From positions 1-15,019 of the forward strand of contig CAZNDO010000041.1 in assembly GCA_964571855.1 (NCBI GenBank): 15,019 bases of DNA. Reading direction: 5' to 3'. The notes beneath the pieces were generated by a model. It was not told the DNA's origin and made no database searches. It saw nothing but the letters and a program-made list of their open reading frames with translations. The stretch comes from CAYYFX01 sp964571855 (GTDB lineage: Bacteria > ARS69). The first letter of the stretch is position 1, and the number at the start of each line of letters is the position of its first letter. This document shows, piece by piece, positions 1 to 12,733 of the stretch. The position numbers were made by a program, and so were the translations under genes.

Positions 1-54
1 CGCGAGGGCGGCCGCACGGTCGGCGCCGGCGTCGTCACCGAGATCGTGGAGTAG
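1..54 (+). CDS. tuf: Elongation factor Tu, C-terminal end (partial)
   Basis: The first 17 codons in frame 1 read REGGRTVGAGVVTEIVE and then stop at TAG (52-54). This is the conserved last beta-strand of EF-Tu domain 3. EF-Tu is the cytoplasmic GTPase that brings aminoacyl-tRNA to the ribosome. The rest of the gene lies left of the window. A second tuf begins at the right edge, so the genome has at least two copies, as in many bacteria. The copy here sits directly upstream of tRNA-Trp and secE, the position of tufB in related layouts. The identification rests on a short but very characteristic tail. Confidence 0.93.
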   Translation, partial: REGGRTVGAGVVTEIVE

Positions 55-69
55 CACGGCGGGTCTTCC

Positions 70-99
70 GCGCGGCGCGGGGAGACATCCGCGCCGCGC
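70..99 (+). other. Hairpin between tuf and tRNA-Trp
   Basis: The arms at 70-80 and 89-99 are perfectly complementary over 11 bp, with an 8-base loop GGAGACAT. No run of T follows, so it is not a classical intrinsic terminator. It could be a Rho-assisted terminator, or a processing or stability element that separates the tuf mRNA from the tRNA. No promoter is visible between it and the tRNA, which suggests read-through. Function is inferred; the inverted repeat is seen directly. Confidence 0.6.
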
Positions 100-110
100 T
101 CGACGGACGG

Positions 111-186
111 AGGCGTGTAGCTCAATTGGTAGAGCACCGGTCTCCAAAACCGGGGGTTGCGGGTTCGAGTCCTGCCACGCCTGCCA
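111..186 (+). tRNA. trpT: tRNA-Trp (anticodon CCA)
   Basis: A full 76-nt cloverleaf can be drawn. Acceptor stem 111-117 pairs with 176-182, the D stem is 120-123/132-135, the anticodon stem is 137-141/149-153, and the T stem is 159-163/171-175 with loop TTCGAGT. The anticodon loop CTCCAAA (142-148) gives anticodon CCA at 144-146, which reads UGG. The discriminator is G183, and the terminal CCA (184-186) is encoded in the DNA. The gene lies 56 bases after tuf and 55 bases before secE with no promoter in sight, so it is probably cut out of a tuf-trpT-secE transcript. This order is common in bacteria. Confidence 0.97.
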
Positions 187-211
187 GCCCGTCGATTCGC
201 AGGGGCAATGA

Positions 212-232
212 CGGCCGCGCGAGCCGCGGCCG
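212..232 (+). other. Hairpin between tRNA-Trp and secE
   Basis: CGGCCGCG (212-219) pairs perfectly with CGCGGCCG (225-232) around the 5-base loop CGAGC. It ends just before the G-rich Shine-Dalgarno of secE. It has no T tract. It may protect the 5' end of the secE-nusG mRNA after tRNA 3' processing or tune secE initiation. That role is inference. Confidence 0.5.
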
Positions 233-241
233 GGACGGGGA

Positions 242-430
242 ATGATGATCGAGAAGGCGAAGCAGTTCGTGGCCGACGTGGTCGTCGAGATGAAGAAGGT
301 GAGCTGGCCGACCGTGCCGGAGCTGCGCGGCTCCACCACGGTGGTCATCGTGACCGTGTTCCTCGTGGCCATCTTCATCGGCCTCGTGGACCGGATCCTG
401 TCCCTCGGACTGAAGCAGGTCCTCCGATAG
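242..430 (+). CDS. secE: Preprotein translocase subunit SecE
   Basis: This 62-residue protein is the short, single-span form of SecE, which clamps SecY in the inner-membrane SecYEG channel. The conserved amphipathic part EMKKVSWPTVPEL (about residues 16-28) is followed by one transmembrane segment, TTVVIVTVFLVAIFIGLVD (about residues 32-50), and a short tail. Many bacteria have this one-helix form of about 60 residues, while E. coli has three helices. The start is ATG 242, behind GGGACGGGGA. ATG 245 is in the same frame and could also serve. nusG follows after 23 bases, which is the standard secE-nusG pairing. Confidence 0.95.
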   Translation: MMIEKAKQFVADVVVEMKKVSWPTVPELRGSTTVVIVTVFLVAIFIGLVDRILSLGLKQVLR

Positions 431-453
431 TGCCCGACGTGCAGGAGAGGCTC

Positions 454-987
454 ATGTCGATGAAGTGGTACGCCATCCACACGTACTCGGGACACGAGAA
501 CAAGGTCCGCTCGAACCTGGAGCGCGCCATCGCCGGGTCCGGGATGTCGGATCGGTTCGGCCGGATCCTCGTGCCCACGCAGGTGGTCACGGAGATGAAG
601 CAGGGGAAGAAGACGCAGACCACGCGGAAGTTCTTCCCCAGCTACATCCTCATCGAGATGGACCTGGACGACGAGACGTGGCACGTCGTGCGGGACTGCC
701 CGGGCGTGAGCCGCTTCGTCGGCTCGGACATGGCGAAGCCCGATCCGCTGCGCGCGGCGGAGGTGGACCGGATCCTGGGACAGGTGGAGGGCGCGAAGGA
801 GAAGGCCATCCCCGAGATCCCGTTCCACGCGGGCGAGCACGTGAAGGTGGTGGACGGGCCGTTCTCGGACTTCACCGGGGTCGTGGAAGAGGTGAATCCG
901 GAGCGCGGCAAGCTCAAGGTCATGGTGTCGATCTTCGGCCGGGCCACCCCGGTGGAGCTCGACTTCCTGCAGGTGCAGTCGGTCTGA
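454..987 (+). CDS. nusG: Transcription termination/antitermination protein NusG
   Basis: This 177-residue protein binds RNA polymerase at the clamp, bridges the cleft to suppress pausing, and links polymerase to Rho or to ribosomal protein S10. The NGN domain covers roughly residues 1-115 (start MSMKWYAIHTYSGHE, with motif TRKFFPSYILIEMDLDDETW). A KOW domain runs from about residue 125 to the end (AGEHVKVVDGPFSDFTG, ending in VELDFLQVQ). Length is normal and no extra domain is inserted. The reading frame is open far upstream, through the tRNA, but ATG 454 is chosen. It has the SD AGGAGAGG at 442-450 and matches the family N-terminus. ATG 460 is a weaker alternative. rplK starts 18 bases downstream. 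Confidence 0.97.
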   Translation: MSMKWYAIHTYSGHENKVRSNLERAIAGSGMSDRFGRILVPTQVVTEMKQGKKTQTTRKFFPSYILIEMDLDDETWHVVRDCPGVSRFVGSDMAKPDPLRAAEVDRILGQVEGAKEKAIPEIPFHAGEHVKVVDGPFSDFTGVVEEVNPERGKLKVMVSIFGRATPVELDFLQVQSV

Positions 988-1005
988 TAGGGAAGGAAGG
1001 CGAAC

Positions 1006-1434
1006 GTGGCTCCTCCGAAGCGCGAAACCGCCAAGGTCAAGCTGCAGATCCCCGCCGGGGCGGCCAACCCGTCGCCGCCGGTCGGGCCGTCGCTGGGCCA
1101 GCACGGCGTCAACATCATGGACTTCTGCCGCCAGTTCAACGAGAAGACGAAGAACCTGGGCGGCATCGTCACGCCGGTCGTCATCACGATCTACCAGGAC
1201 CGCTCCTTCACGTTCATCACGAAGACGCCGCCGGCGTCCGTGCTGCTGAAGAAGGCGCTCGGCGTGGAGAAGGGCTCGGGCGAGCCGAACCGCAACAAGA
1301 TCGGCAAGGTCACGCAGGCGCAGCTCCGCGAGATCGCCACCGTGAAGATGCCGGACCTGAACGCGAACGACGTGGAGGCGGCCATGCTCATGGTGGCCGG
1401 CACCGCGCGCAGCATGGGGATCGACGTCGAGTAG
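1006..1434 (+). CDS. rplK: 50S ribosomal protein L11
   Basis: L11 (142 residues) binds the 23S rRNA GTPase-associated region at the stalk base and takes part in factor binding and in the stringent response through RelA. The N-terminal domain has the proline-rich switch ANPSPPVGPSLGQHGVNIMD (about residues 20-39), the site associated with thiostrepton binding. The C-terminal rRNA-binding domain includes TKTPPASVLLKKALG and ends GTARSMGIDVE. Length matches the family. The start is GTG 1006, preceded by GGAAGGAAGG (991-1000), and it gives the expected MAPPKRETAKVKLQ N-terminus. The 18-base gap after nusG implies co-transcription. Confidence 0.97.
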   Translation: MAPPKRETAKVKLQIPAGAANPSPPVGPSLGQHGVNIMDFCRQFNEKTKNLGGIVTPVVITIYQDRSFTFITKTPPASVLLKKALGVEKGSGEPNRNKIGKVTQAQLREIATVKMPDLNANDVEAAMLMVAGTARSMGIDVE

Positions 1435-1458
1435 GCGGAACCGCCGGACGTCCGGGTC

Positions 1459-1482
1459 CCCGGGGGAGGACCACGCCCCGGG
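1459..1482 (+). other. Hairpin in the rplK-rplA spacer
   Basis: CCCGGGG (1459-1465) pairs with CCCCGGG (1476-1482) around a 10-base loop. It sits immediately upstream of the L1-like fold that covers the rplA start and may stack on it or compete with it. No T tract follows. Function unknown. Confidence 0.45.
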
Positions 1483-1485
1483 AAA

Positions 1486-1527
1486 CGTGGGAGAAGGCCG
1501 ACAGGCCCTTCGAGGAGATGGCCCATG
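1486..1527 (+). promoter_or_regulatory. Candidate L1 autoregulatory site over the rplA start
   Basis: The RNA can form an outer helix CGTGGG (1486-1491) with CCCATG (1522-1527), where the ATG is the rplA start codon (one G-U pair). A single A (1492) on the 5' side faces GAGGAGATGG (1512-1521) on the 3' side in an asymmetric internal loop that holds the SD. The inner helix is 1493-1499 with 1504-1511, with one bulged C and loop GACA. From memory, the 23S L1-stalk site has the same logic: GUGGGAG on one strand, a short helix, and a long purine-rich 3' internal-loop strand. L1 is known to repress the L11-L1 mRNA in E. coli by mimicry of its rRNA site. Placement at rplA here is inference. Confidence 0.5.
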
Positions 1528-2226
1528 AAGCACAGCCGGCGTTATCGCACGGGGGAGGCCACGCGGGATCCGCTCAAGCGGTATTCCGTGGACGAGGCCG
1601 TGACCCTCGTGAAGAAGAACGCCACCGCGAAGTTCGACGAGACCGTCGAGGTCGCCGCCCGTCTGGGCGTGGATCCGCGGCACGCGGACCAGCAGGTCCG
1701 CGGCACCGTCGTCCTGCCGCACGGCACCGGACGCACCGTCCGGGTGCTCGTGCTCACGCAGGGGGACAAGGTGAAGGAGGCCGAGGAGGCCGGCGCGGAC
1801 CATGTGGGATCGGACGAGTGGATCCAGAAGCTCGAGGGCGGCTGGACGGACGTGGACGTCATCATCACCACCCCGGACATGATGGGGCGGGTGGGCCGCC
1901 TGGGCCGGATCCTCGGTCCGCGCGGGCTCATGCCGAACCCCAAGGCCGGGACGGTGACCCAGGACGTCGCGAAAGCGGTGCGCGAAGTGAAGGCCGGTAA
2001 GATCGAGTACCGGGTGGACAAGACCGGCAACGTGCAGGTGCCGGTGGGGAAGGCGTCCTTCGGCGAGAAGCAGCTGGCGGAGAACGTGCGCATGTTCCTC
2101 TCGGAACTGCAGCGCGTGAAGCCCGCCGCGGCCAAGGGCGTCTACTTCAGGAACTTCACCGTGAGCTCGACCATGGGTCCAGGCGTCCGCGTGGATGTCC
2201 AGGCCGAGCTCCTCGCGCTGGTCTAG
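1525..2226 (+). CDS. rplA: 50S ribosomal protein L1
   Basis: L1 (233 residues) forms the mobile L1 stalk on the 50S subunit, which guides deacylated tRNA out of the E site. It is also a translational repressor of its own operon in bacteria studied. The sequence opens MKHSRRYRTGEA and has the RNA-binding domain I split around domain II. The signature ILGPRGLMPNPKAGTVT lies at about residues 129-145, and the end is VDVQAELLALV. Length is typical. The start ATG 1525 lies 7 bases after GAGGAG (1512-1517). The 90-base spacer before it holds two predicted hairpins, one of which encloses this start. The TAG stop at 2224-2226 overlaps the rplJ SD, implying coupled translation. Confidence 0.97.
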   Translation: MKHSRRYRTGEATRDPLKRYSVDEAVTLVKKNATAKFDETVEVAARLGVDPRHADQQVRGTVVLPHGTGRTVRVLVLTQGDKVKEAEEAGADHVGSDEWIQKLEGGWTDVDVIITTPDMMGRVGRLGRILGPRGLMPNPKAGTVTQDVAKAVREVKAGKIEYRVDKTGNVQVPVGKASFGEKQLAENVRMFLSELQRVKPAAAKGVYFRNFTVSSTMGPGVRVDVQAELLALV

Positions 2227-2235
2227 GAGGGGGAG

Positions 2236-2778
2236 ATGCCTACCACCGAGAAGACCGCGGTCATCGAGGAGCTCCGGCAGACGTTCGACGGCGCCGCCGC
2301 CATCTTCCTGGCGGACTTCACGGGTCTGGACGTGGAGTCGCTGACGAAGCTCCGGCGCAAGTGCCGCGAGAACGGGGTGAAGATCGGGGTCGTGAAGAAC
2401 ACGCTGGCGATCAAGGCCGCGAAGTCGCTCCAGCTGGACACGCTGGCGCCGCACTTCAAGGGCCCCACGGCCGTCGCGGTCCACGACGAGGATCCCACCT
2501 CCCCGGCCCGGGTGTTGACGGACTTCCGGAAGGACAACGAGAAGCTCCAGGTCAAACTCGGGTTCGTGGAAGGTCGGGTGCTGAACCCCCAGGAGGTCAA
2601 GGCCCTCGCGACGCTGCCCACGCGGGATCAGCTGATCTCGCAGGTCATGCAGCTCTCGATGGCTCCGACCCAGAACCTGTTGTGGGCGATCCAGGACACC
2701 GTCGGCCGCCTCGTCCGCACCGTGGACGCGGTCCGCGACGGGATGGAGAAGGGAACGATCCCGTCGAAGGGGTCCTGA
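2236..2778 (+). CDS. rplJ: 50S ribosomal protein L10
   Basis: L10 (180 residues) anchors L7/L12 dimers to the stalk base. The N-terminal rRNA- and L11-contacting domain has the usual features: ELRQTFDGAAAIFLADFTGL, LRRKCRENGVKIGVVKNTLA, then GPTAVA. The C-terminal helix from about residue 130 on (LISQVMQLSMAPTQNLLWAI and following residues) is where L12 dimers dock. The start is ATG 2236. Its SD AGGAGGGGGAG (2225-2235) begins inside the rplA stop codon, leaving a 9-base gap. Many bacteria have a structured L10-binding leader in front of rplJ. There is no room for one here, so any control site must lie inside rplA or elsewhere. Confidence 0.97.
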   Translation: MPTTEKTAVIEELRQTFDGAAAIFLADFTGLDVESLTKLRRKCRENGVKIGVVKNTLAIKAAKSLQLDTLAPHFKGPTAVAVHDEDPTSPARVLTDFRKDNEKLQVKLGFVEGRVLNPQEVKALATLPTRDQLISQVMQLSMAPTQNLLWAIQDTVGRLVRTVDAVRDGMEKGTIPSKGS

Positions 2779-2783
2779 GCCAG

Positions 2784-2806
2784 GACGCGGGCGGACCGCC
2801 CGCGTC
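2784..2806 (+). other. Hairpin in the rplJ-rplL spacer
   Basis: GACGCGGGCGG (2784-2794) and CCGCCCGCGTC (2796-2806) are perfect inverted arms around A2795. As RNA this gives a 9-10 bp stem with a 3-5 base loop, starting 5 bases after the rplJ stop. No T tract follows, so full termination is unlikely. It may stabilise or process the mRNA so that rplL is translated at a higher rate, since L12 is needed in several copies per L10. The rest of the 103-base spacer has only weak inverted repeats, then the rplL SD. Confidence 0.55.
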
Positions 2807-2881
2807 ACGAAACCGGCGGGCGGCCCGGCCGTCCGCGCCAACTTCGGGAACGACTCGCAAATCGTCGGAGGAGAGAAGGAA

Positions 2882-3268
2882 ATGGCCAGCGAGAACATCA
2901 CCAAGCTCGTGGACGCGATCGGCAACCTCACGGTGCTGGAGGTCGCGGACCTCGTGAAGGAGATGGAGGAGAAGTTCGGCGTCACGGCGGCCGCCCCGAT
3001 GGCGGCCATGCCCATGGGCATGATGCCCGGCGCGGCCGCGGCCCCGGCCGAGGAGAAGACGGAGTTCGACGTCGTCCTCGCGTCCGGCGGCGACAAGAAG
3101 ATCCAGGTGATCAAGGTCGTCCGCCAGCTGACCGGCCTGGGTCTGAAGGAGGCCAAGGACCTCGTGGACGGCGCGCCCAAGACCGTGAAGGAGGGCGTGG
3201 CGAAGGCGGAGGCCGAGGACATGAAGAAGCAGATCGAGGAGGCCGGCGGGACCGTCGAGCTGAAGTAG
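2882..3268 (+). CDS. rplL: 50S ribosomal protein L7/L12
   Basis: L7/L12 (128 residues) is the multicopy stalk protein that recruits and activates translational GTPases such as EF-Tu and EF-G. The N-terminal dimerisation domain is about residues 1-34 (ITKLVDAIGNLTVLEVADLV). A flexible Ala/Pro hinge spans about 36-58, and the C-terminal factor-binding domain is about 60-128 (KTEFDVVLASGGDKKIQVIK, GLGLKEAKDLVDGAPKTVKE, ending GGTVELK). The hinge has five methionines at 40, 43, 45, 47 and 48, more than usual for such linkers. The start is ATG 2882, behind a strong purine-rich SD (GGAGGAGAGAAGGAA, 2867-2881), which fits very high expression. Confidence 0.97.
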   Translation: MASENITKLVDAIGNLTVLEVADLVKEMEEKFGVTAAAPMAAMPMGMMPGAAAAPAEEKTEFDVVLASGGDKKIQVIKVVRQLTGLGLKEAKDLVDGAPKTVKEGVAKAEAEDMKKQIEEAGGTVELK

Positions 3269-3282
3269 CTCCGTCCGCCATC

Positions 3283-3312
3283 GGGCCGCGAGGAACGGGC
3301 GGAACGCGGCCC
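3283..3312 (+). promoter_or_regulatory. First hairpin in the rplL-rpoB spacer
   Basis: GGGCCGCG (3283-3290) pairs perfectly with CGCGGCCC (3305-3312), with the purine-rich loop AGGAACGGGCGGAA. It lies 14 bases after the rplL stop. In E. coli the same spacer holds a partial terminator and an RNase III site that set RNA polymerase output below L12 output. A similar role here is inferred from position and structure only. Confidence 0.55.
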
Positions 3313-3324
3313 CCGAAACGGCGC

Positions 3325-3351
3325 GCCGGCCGGGCGGAATGCCCGGCCGGC
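3325..3351 (+). promoter_or_regulatory. Second hairpin in the rplL-rpoB spacer, attenuator candidate
   Basis: GCCGGCCGGGC (3325-3335) and GCCCGGCCGGC (3341-3351) form a perfect 11-bp stem with loop GGAAT. What follows (CGTGTCGCC) has no T run, so it is at most a partial or factor-dependent terminator. Along with the hairpin just upstream it fills most of the 139-base gap before rpoB. The in-frame ATG at 3339 lies in its loop and is not a credible start. Confidence 0.6.
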
Positions 3352-3407
3352 CGTGTCGCCTCCGCCGCCGGGTGCAGGACCCCACCCCTTCGAAGGAGTC
3401 GGGCTTC

Positions 3408-7214
<3,807 letters not shown>

Positions 7215-7239
7215 GCGGAGGAACGGATCGACCCGGCCG

Positions 7240-7263
7240 CGCGGCCCCCGGAGCGGGGCCGCG
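7240..7263 (+). other. Hairpin in the rpoB-rpoC spacer
   Basis: A 9-bp stem (7240-7248 with 7255-7263) encloses the loop CGGAGC. It sits in the middle of the 93-base gap between rpoB and rpoC, and no T tract follows. It is probably a processing or stability element rather than a terminator, because beta and beta' are needed in equal amounts. That role is inference. Confidence 0.5.
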
Positions 7264-7307
7264 GCGGCGGCCGGCAGCCGTCCGACCCCCCATCGAGGAG
7301 GGACCGA

Positions 7308-11420
<4,113 letters not shown>

Positions 11421-11433
11421 GCCGTCGGGAGGC

Positions 11434-11463
11434 GGGCGGCGGCGCATACGCGCCGCCCGTCTT
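11434..11463 (+). terminator. Probable terminator after rpoC
   Basis: GGGCGGCG (11434-11441) pairs with CGCCGCCC (11451-11458) around a 9-base loop. An alternative register extends this to 10 bp with one bulge. The stem is followed by GTCTT (11459-11463), a weak T tract. It begins 13 bases after the rpoC stop and runs into the TTGACA of the next promoter, so termination and new initiation sit side by side. Efficiency is uncertain because the T run is short. Confidence 0.6.
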
Positions 11464-11491
11464 GACACGGCCTCGCGCGGCCACGTACATT
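11462..11491 (+). promoter_or_regulatory. str operon promoter (sigma-70 type)
   Basis: A consensus -35 TTGACA (11462-11467) is followed after 18 bases by TACATT (11486-11491), which has four of the six -10 bases. Transcription should begin near 11497-11501, giving a leader of about 60 bases before rpsL. This is the only near-consensus promoter I see in the window, and it stands exactly where the rpoBC unit ends and the str operon (rpsL, rpsG, fusA, tuf) begins. Confidence 0.75.
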
Positions 11492-11507
11492 GTCCGCCCT
11501 GTTTGCC

Positions 11508-11526
11508 CCGGTCCGGAAAGGGCCGG
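11508..11526 (+). other. Hairpin in the rpsL leader
   Basis: CCGGTCC (11508-11514) pairs with GGGCCGG (11520-11526), including one G-U pair, around loop GGAAA. It falls in the predicted 5' untranslated region of the str mRNA, upstream of the rpsL SD, and may shield the 5' end or modulate initiation. Function is inferred only. Confidence 0.4.
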
Positions 11527-11558
11527 AAGGCGGAACGCAAGGGTCCGAAGGAGAGAAC

Positions 11559-11933
11559 TTGCCCACGATCAACCAGCTGGTGCGGAAGGGGCGGCGGCCG
11601 GAGCGCACGAAGACGGCGTCCCCGGCGCTCAAGTCCTGCCCCCAGAAGCGCGGCGTGTGCACCCGCGTGTACACCACGACCCCGAAGAAGCCGAACTCGG
11701 CGCTCCGGAAGGTCGCGCGCGTCCGCCTGACGAACGGGATCGAGGTGACCGCGTACGTCCCGGGCGAGGGGCACAACCTGCAGGAGCACAGCATCGTGCT
11801 CATCCGCGGGGGCCGCGTGAAGGACCTCCCCGGCGTGCGCTACCACATCATCCGGGGTGCGCTGGACTCCTCCGGTGTGGACGCGCGGCGGCAGGGTCGT
11901 TCGAAGTACGGGGCGAAGAGGCCCAAGAGCTAG
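11559..11933 (+). CDS. rpsL: 30S ribosomal protein S12
   Basis: S12 (124 residues) lies at the decoding centre of the 30S subunit and affects accuracy. The sequence is canonical: PTINQLVRKGR at the start, CPQKRGVCTRVYTTTPKKPN at about 27-46, and RGGRVKDLPGVRYH at about 83-96. K43 and K88, where changes give streptomycin resistance in other species, are wild type, and D89 (methylthiolated in many bacteria) is present. The start is TTG 11559, just after AAGGAGAG (11548-11555). No ATG or GTG near it would give the family N-terminus. The frame is open upstream to 11490, but that lies inside the promoter -10 region. TTG is an unusual start for so highly expressed a gene. Confidence 0.96.
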   Translation: MPTINQLVRKGRRPERTKTASPALKSCPQKRGVCTRVYTTTPKKPNSALRKVARVRLTNGIEVTAYVPGEGHNLQEHSIVLIRGGRVKDLPGVRYHIIRGALDSSGVDARRQGRSKYGAKRPKS

Positions 11934-11951
11934 GTCAGCCTGGCGCAATCC

Positions 11952-11970
11952 GCCCCCGGGATCCGGGGGC
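11952..11970 (+). promoter_or_regulatory. Hairpin in the rpsL-rpsG spacer
   Basis: GCCCCCGG (11952-11959) pairs perfectly with CCGGGGGC (11963-11970) around loop GAT, in the middle of the 53-base gap. In E. coli, S7 represses the str operon by binding the rpsL-rpsG intercistronic RNA. This hairpin is in the same place, though I cannot show that its sequence resembles an S7 site. Confidence 0.5.
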
Positions 11971-11986
11971 CCGTCGTGGAGAGGAA

Positions 11987-12457
11987 ATGCCCAGACGTCG
12001 AGACGTGCCGAAGCGGGAGACGCCGCCCGATCCCCGCCACGGTTCCACGATGGCCGCGAAGTTCATCAGCTCGATCATGCGCGACGGCAAGAAGAGCACG
12101 GCGGAGCGCATCTTCTACGCGGCCATGGATTCGATCGAGCAGAAGAGCGGGCAGTCCGGCCTCACCGTCTTCAAGCAGGCGGTGGCGAACGTGAAGCCGG
12201 TCGTCGAGGTGAAGTCCCGCCGCGTGGGCGGCGCGAACTACCAGGTGCCCGTGGAGGTGCGCCCGGAGCGTCGGCAGGCACTGGCCTTCCGGTGGCTCCT
12301 GACGTTCTCGCGGGCGCGGAACGAGAAGTCGTTCTCGGAGAAGCTCGCCGCGGAGCTCCTGGCCGCGTCGAAGAACGAGGGGGCGTCGATCCGGAAGAAG
12401 GACGAGACGCACCGCATGGCCGAGGCGAACAAGGCCTTCGCGCACTACCGCTGGTAG
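11987..12457 (+). CDS. rpsG: 30S ribosomal protein S7
   Basis: S7 (156 residues) starts assembly of the 30S head by binding the 3' domain of 16S rRNA and lines the E site. The N-terminal arm MPRRRDVPKRETPPDPRHGS is followed by the helical core: AAKFISSIMRDGKKSTAERI, then VEVKSRRVGGANYQVPVEVR with its beta-hairpin at about residues 72-91, then RWLLTFSRAR. The C-terminus EANKAFAHYRW is conserved. Length equals the common 156-residue form. The start is ATG 11987, immediately after GGAGAGGAA (11978-11986). S7 is a likely regulator of this operon by analogy with E. coli. Confidence 0.97.
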   Translation: MPRRRDVPKRETPPDPRHGSTMAAKFISSIMRDGKKSTAERIFYAAMDSIEQKSGQSGLTVFKQAVANVKPVVEVKSRRVGGANYQVPVEVRPERRQALAFRWLLTFSRARNEKSFSEKLAAELLAASKNEGASIRKKDETHRMAEANKAFAHYRW

Positions 12458-12733
12458 GCGGCCCGCCGCCCCACCGGTAGCGAGTCCGGCGCCGTTCGCG
12501 GCGCCGGTCCGAGCTCCTTCCCGGGTGAGGCGTCCGCGCCTCCCCGCCTCCGGAGCCCGGCGAGGAGGGCCCGCCCGGCCACGCATCGCGTCGTGGCGAC
12601 GGAGAGGTCCTGCTCGACCGCCGGGGATCCGGAGCGCTCGAACCACGTCGAGCTTCCGGTTTCGACCGCGCTGAACCGACCCCGGACGCGGGTGCGCCCG
12701 GGGCCCTTCCACGCCGCGAGGCGGAGGAACCCG
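12458..12733 (+). other. Structured spacer between rpsG and fusA
   Basis: This 276-base gap is the longest non-coding stretch in the window. It has no convincing ORF, because the open frame from 12593 into fusA has no family match before 12734. I see no near-consensus promoter. Apart from the UUCG stem at 12486-12507, it holds a nested set: CCGGG (12521-12525) with CCCGG (12556-12560) enclosing GAGGCG-TCCG-CGCCTC (12527-12542). It also has GCTCGA (12636-12641) with TCGAGC (12648-12653) and a competing GCTCGA at 12612-12617. It may be a processed or regulatory leader for fusA, or simply GC-rich spacer. Confidence 0.4.
12486..12507 (+). other. UUCG-capped hairpin downstream of rpsG
   Basis: CCGGCGCCG (12486-12494) pairs perfectly with CGGCGCCGG (12499-12507) around the stable tetraloop TTCG. 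It lies 28 bases after the rpsG stop. No T run follows (TCCGAGCTCC). Such stems often block 3' exonucleases or act as partial terminators, and here it would separate rpsL-rpsG from fusA expression. That role is inference. Confidence 0.6.

Noticed and set aside
157..453. N-terminal extension of nusG through the tRNA and secE
   Set aside because: The extension overlaps a tRNA and an authentic gene and has no family similarity; ATG 454 has an SD.
12593..12733. N-terminal extension of fusA by 47 codons
   Set aside because: No SD at 12593 and no EF-G similarity; ATG 12734 has GGAGGA and the canonical N-terminus.
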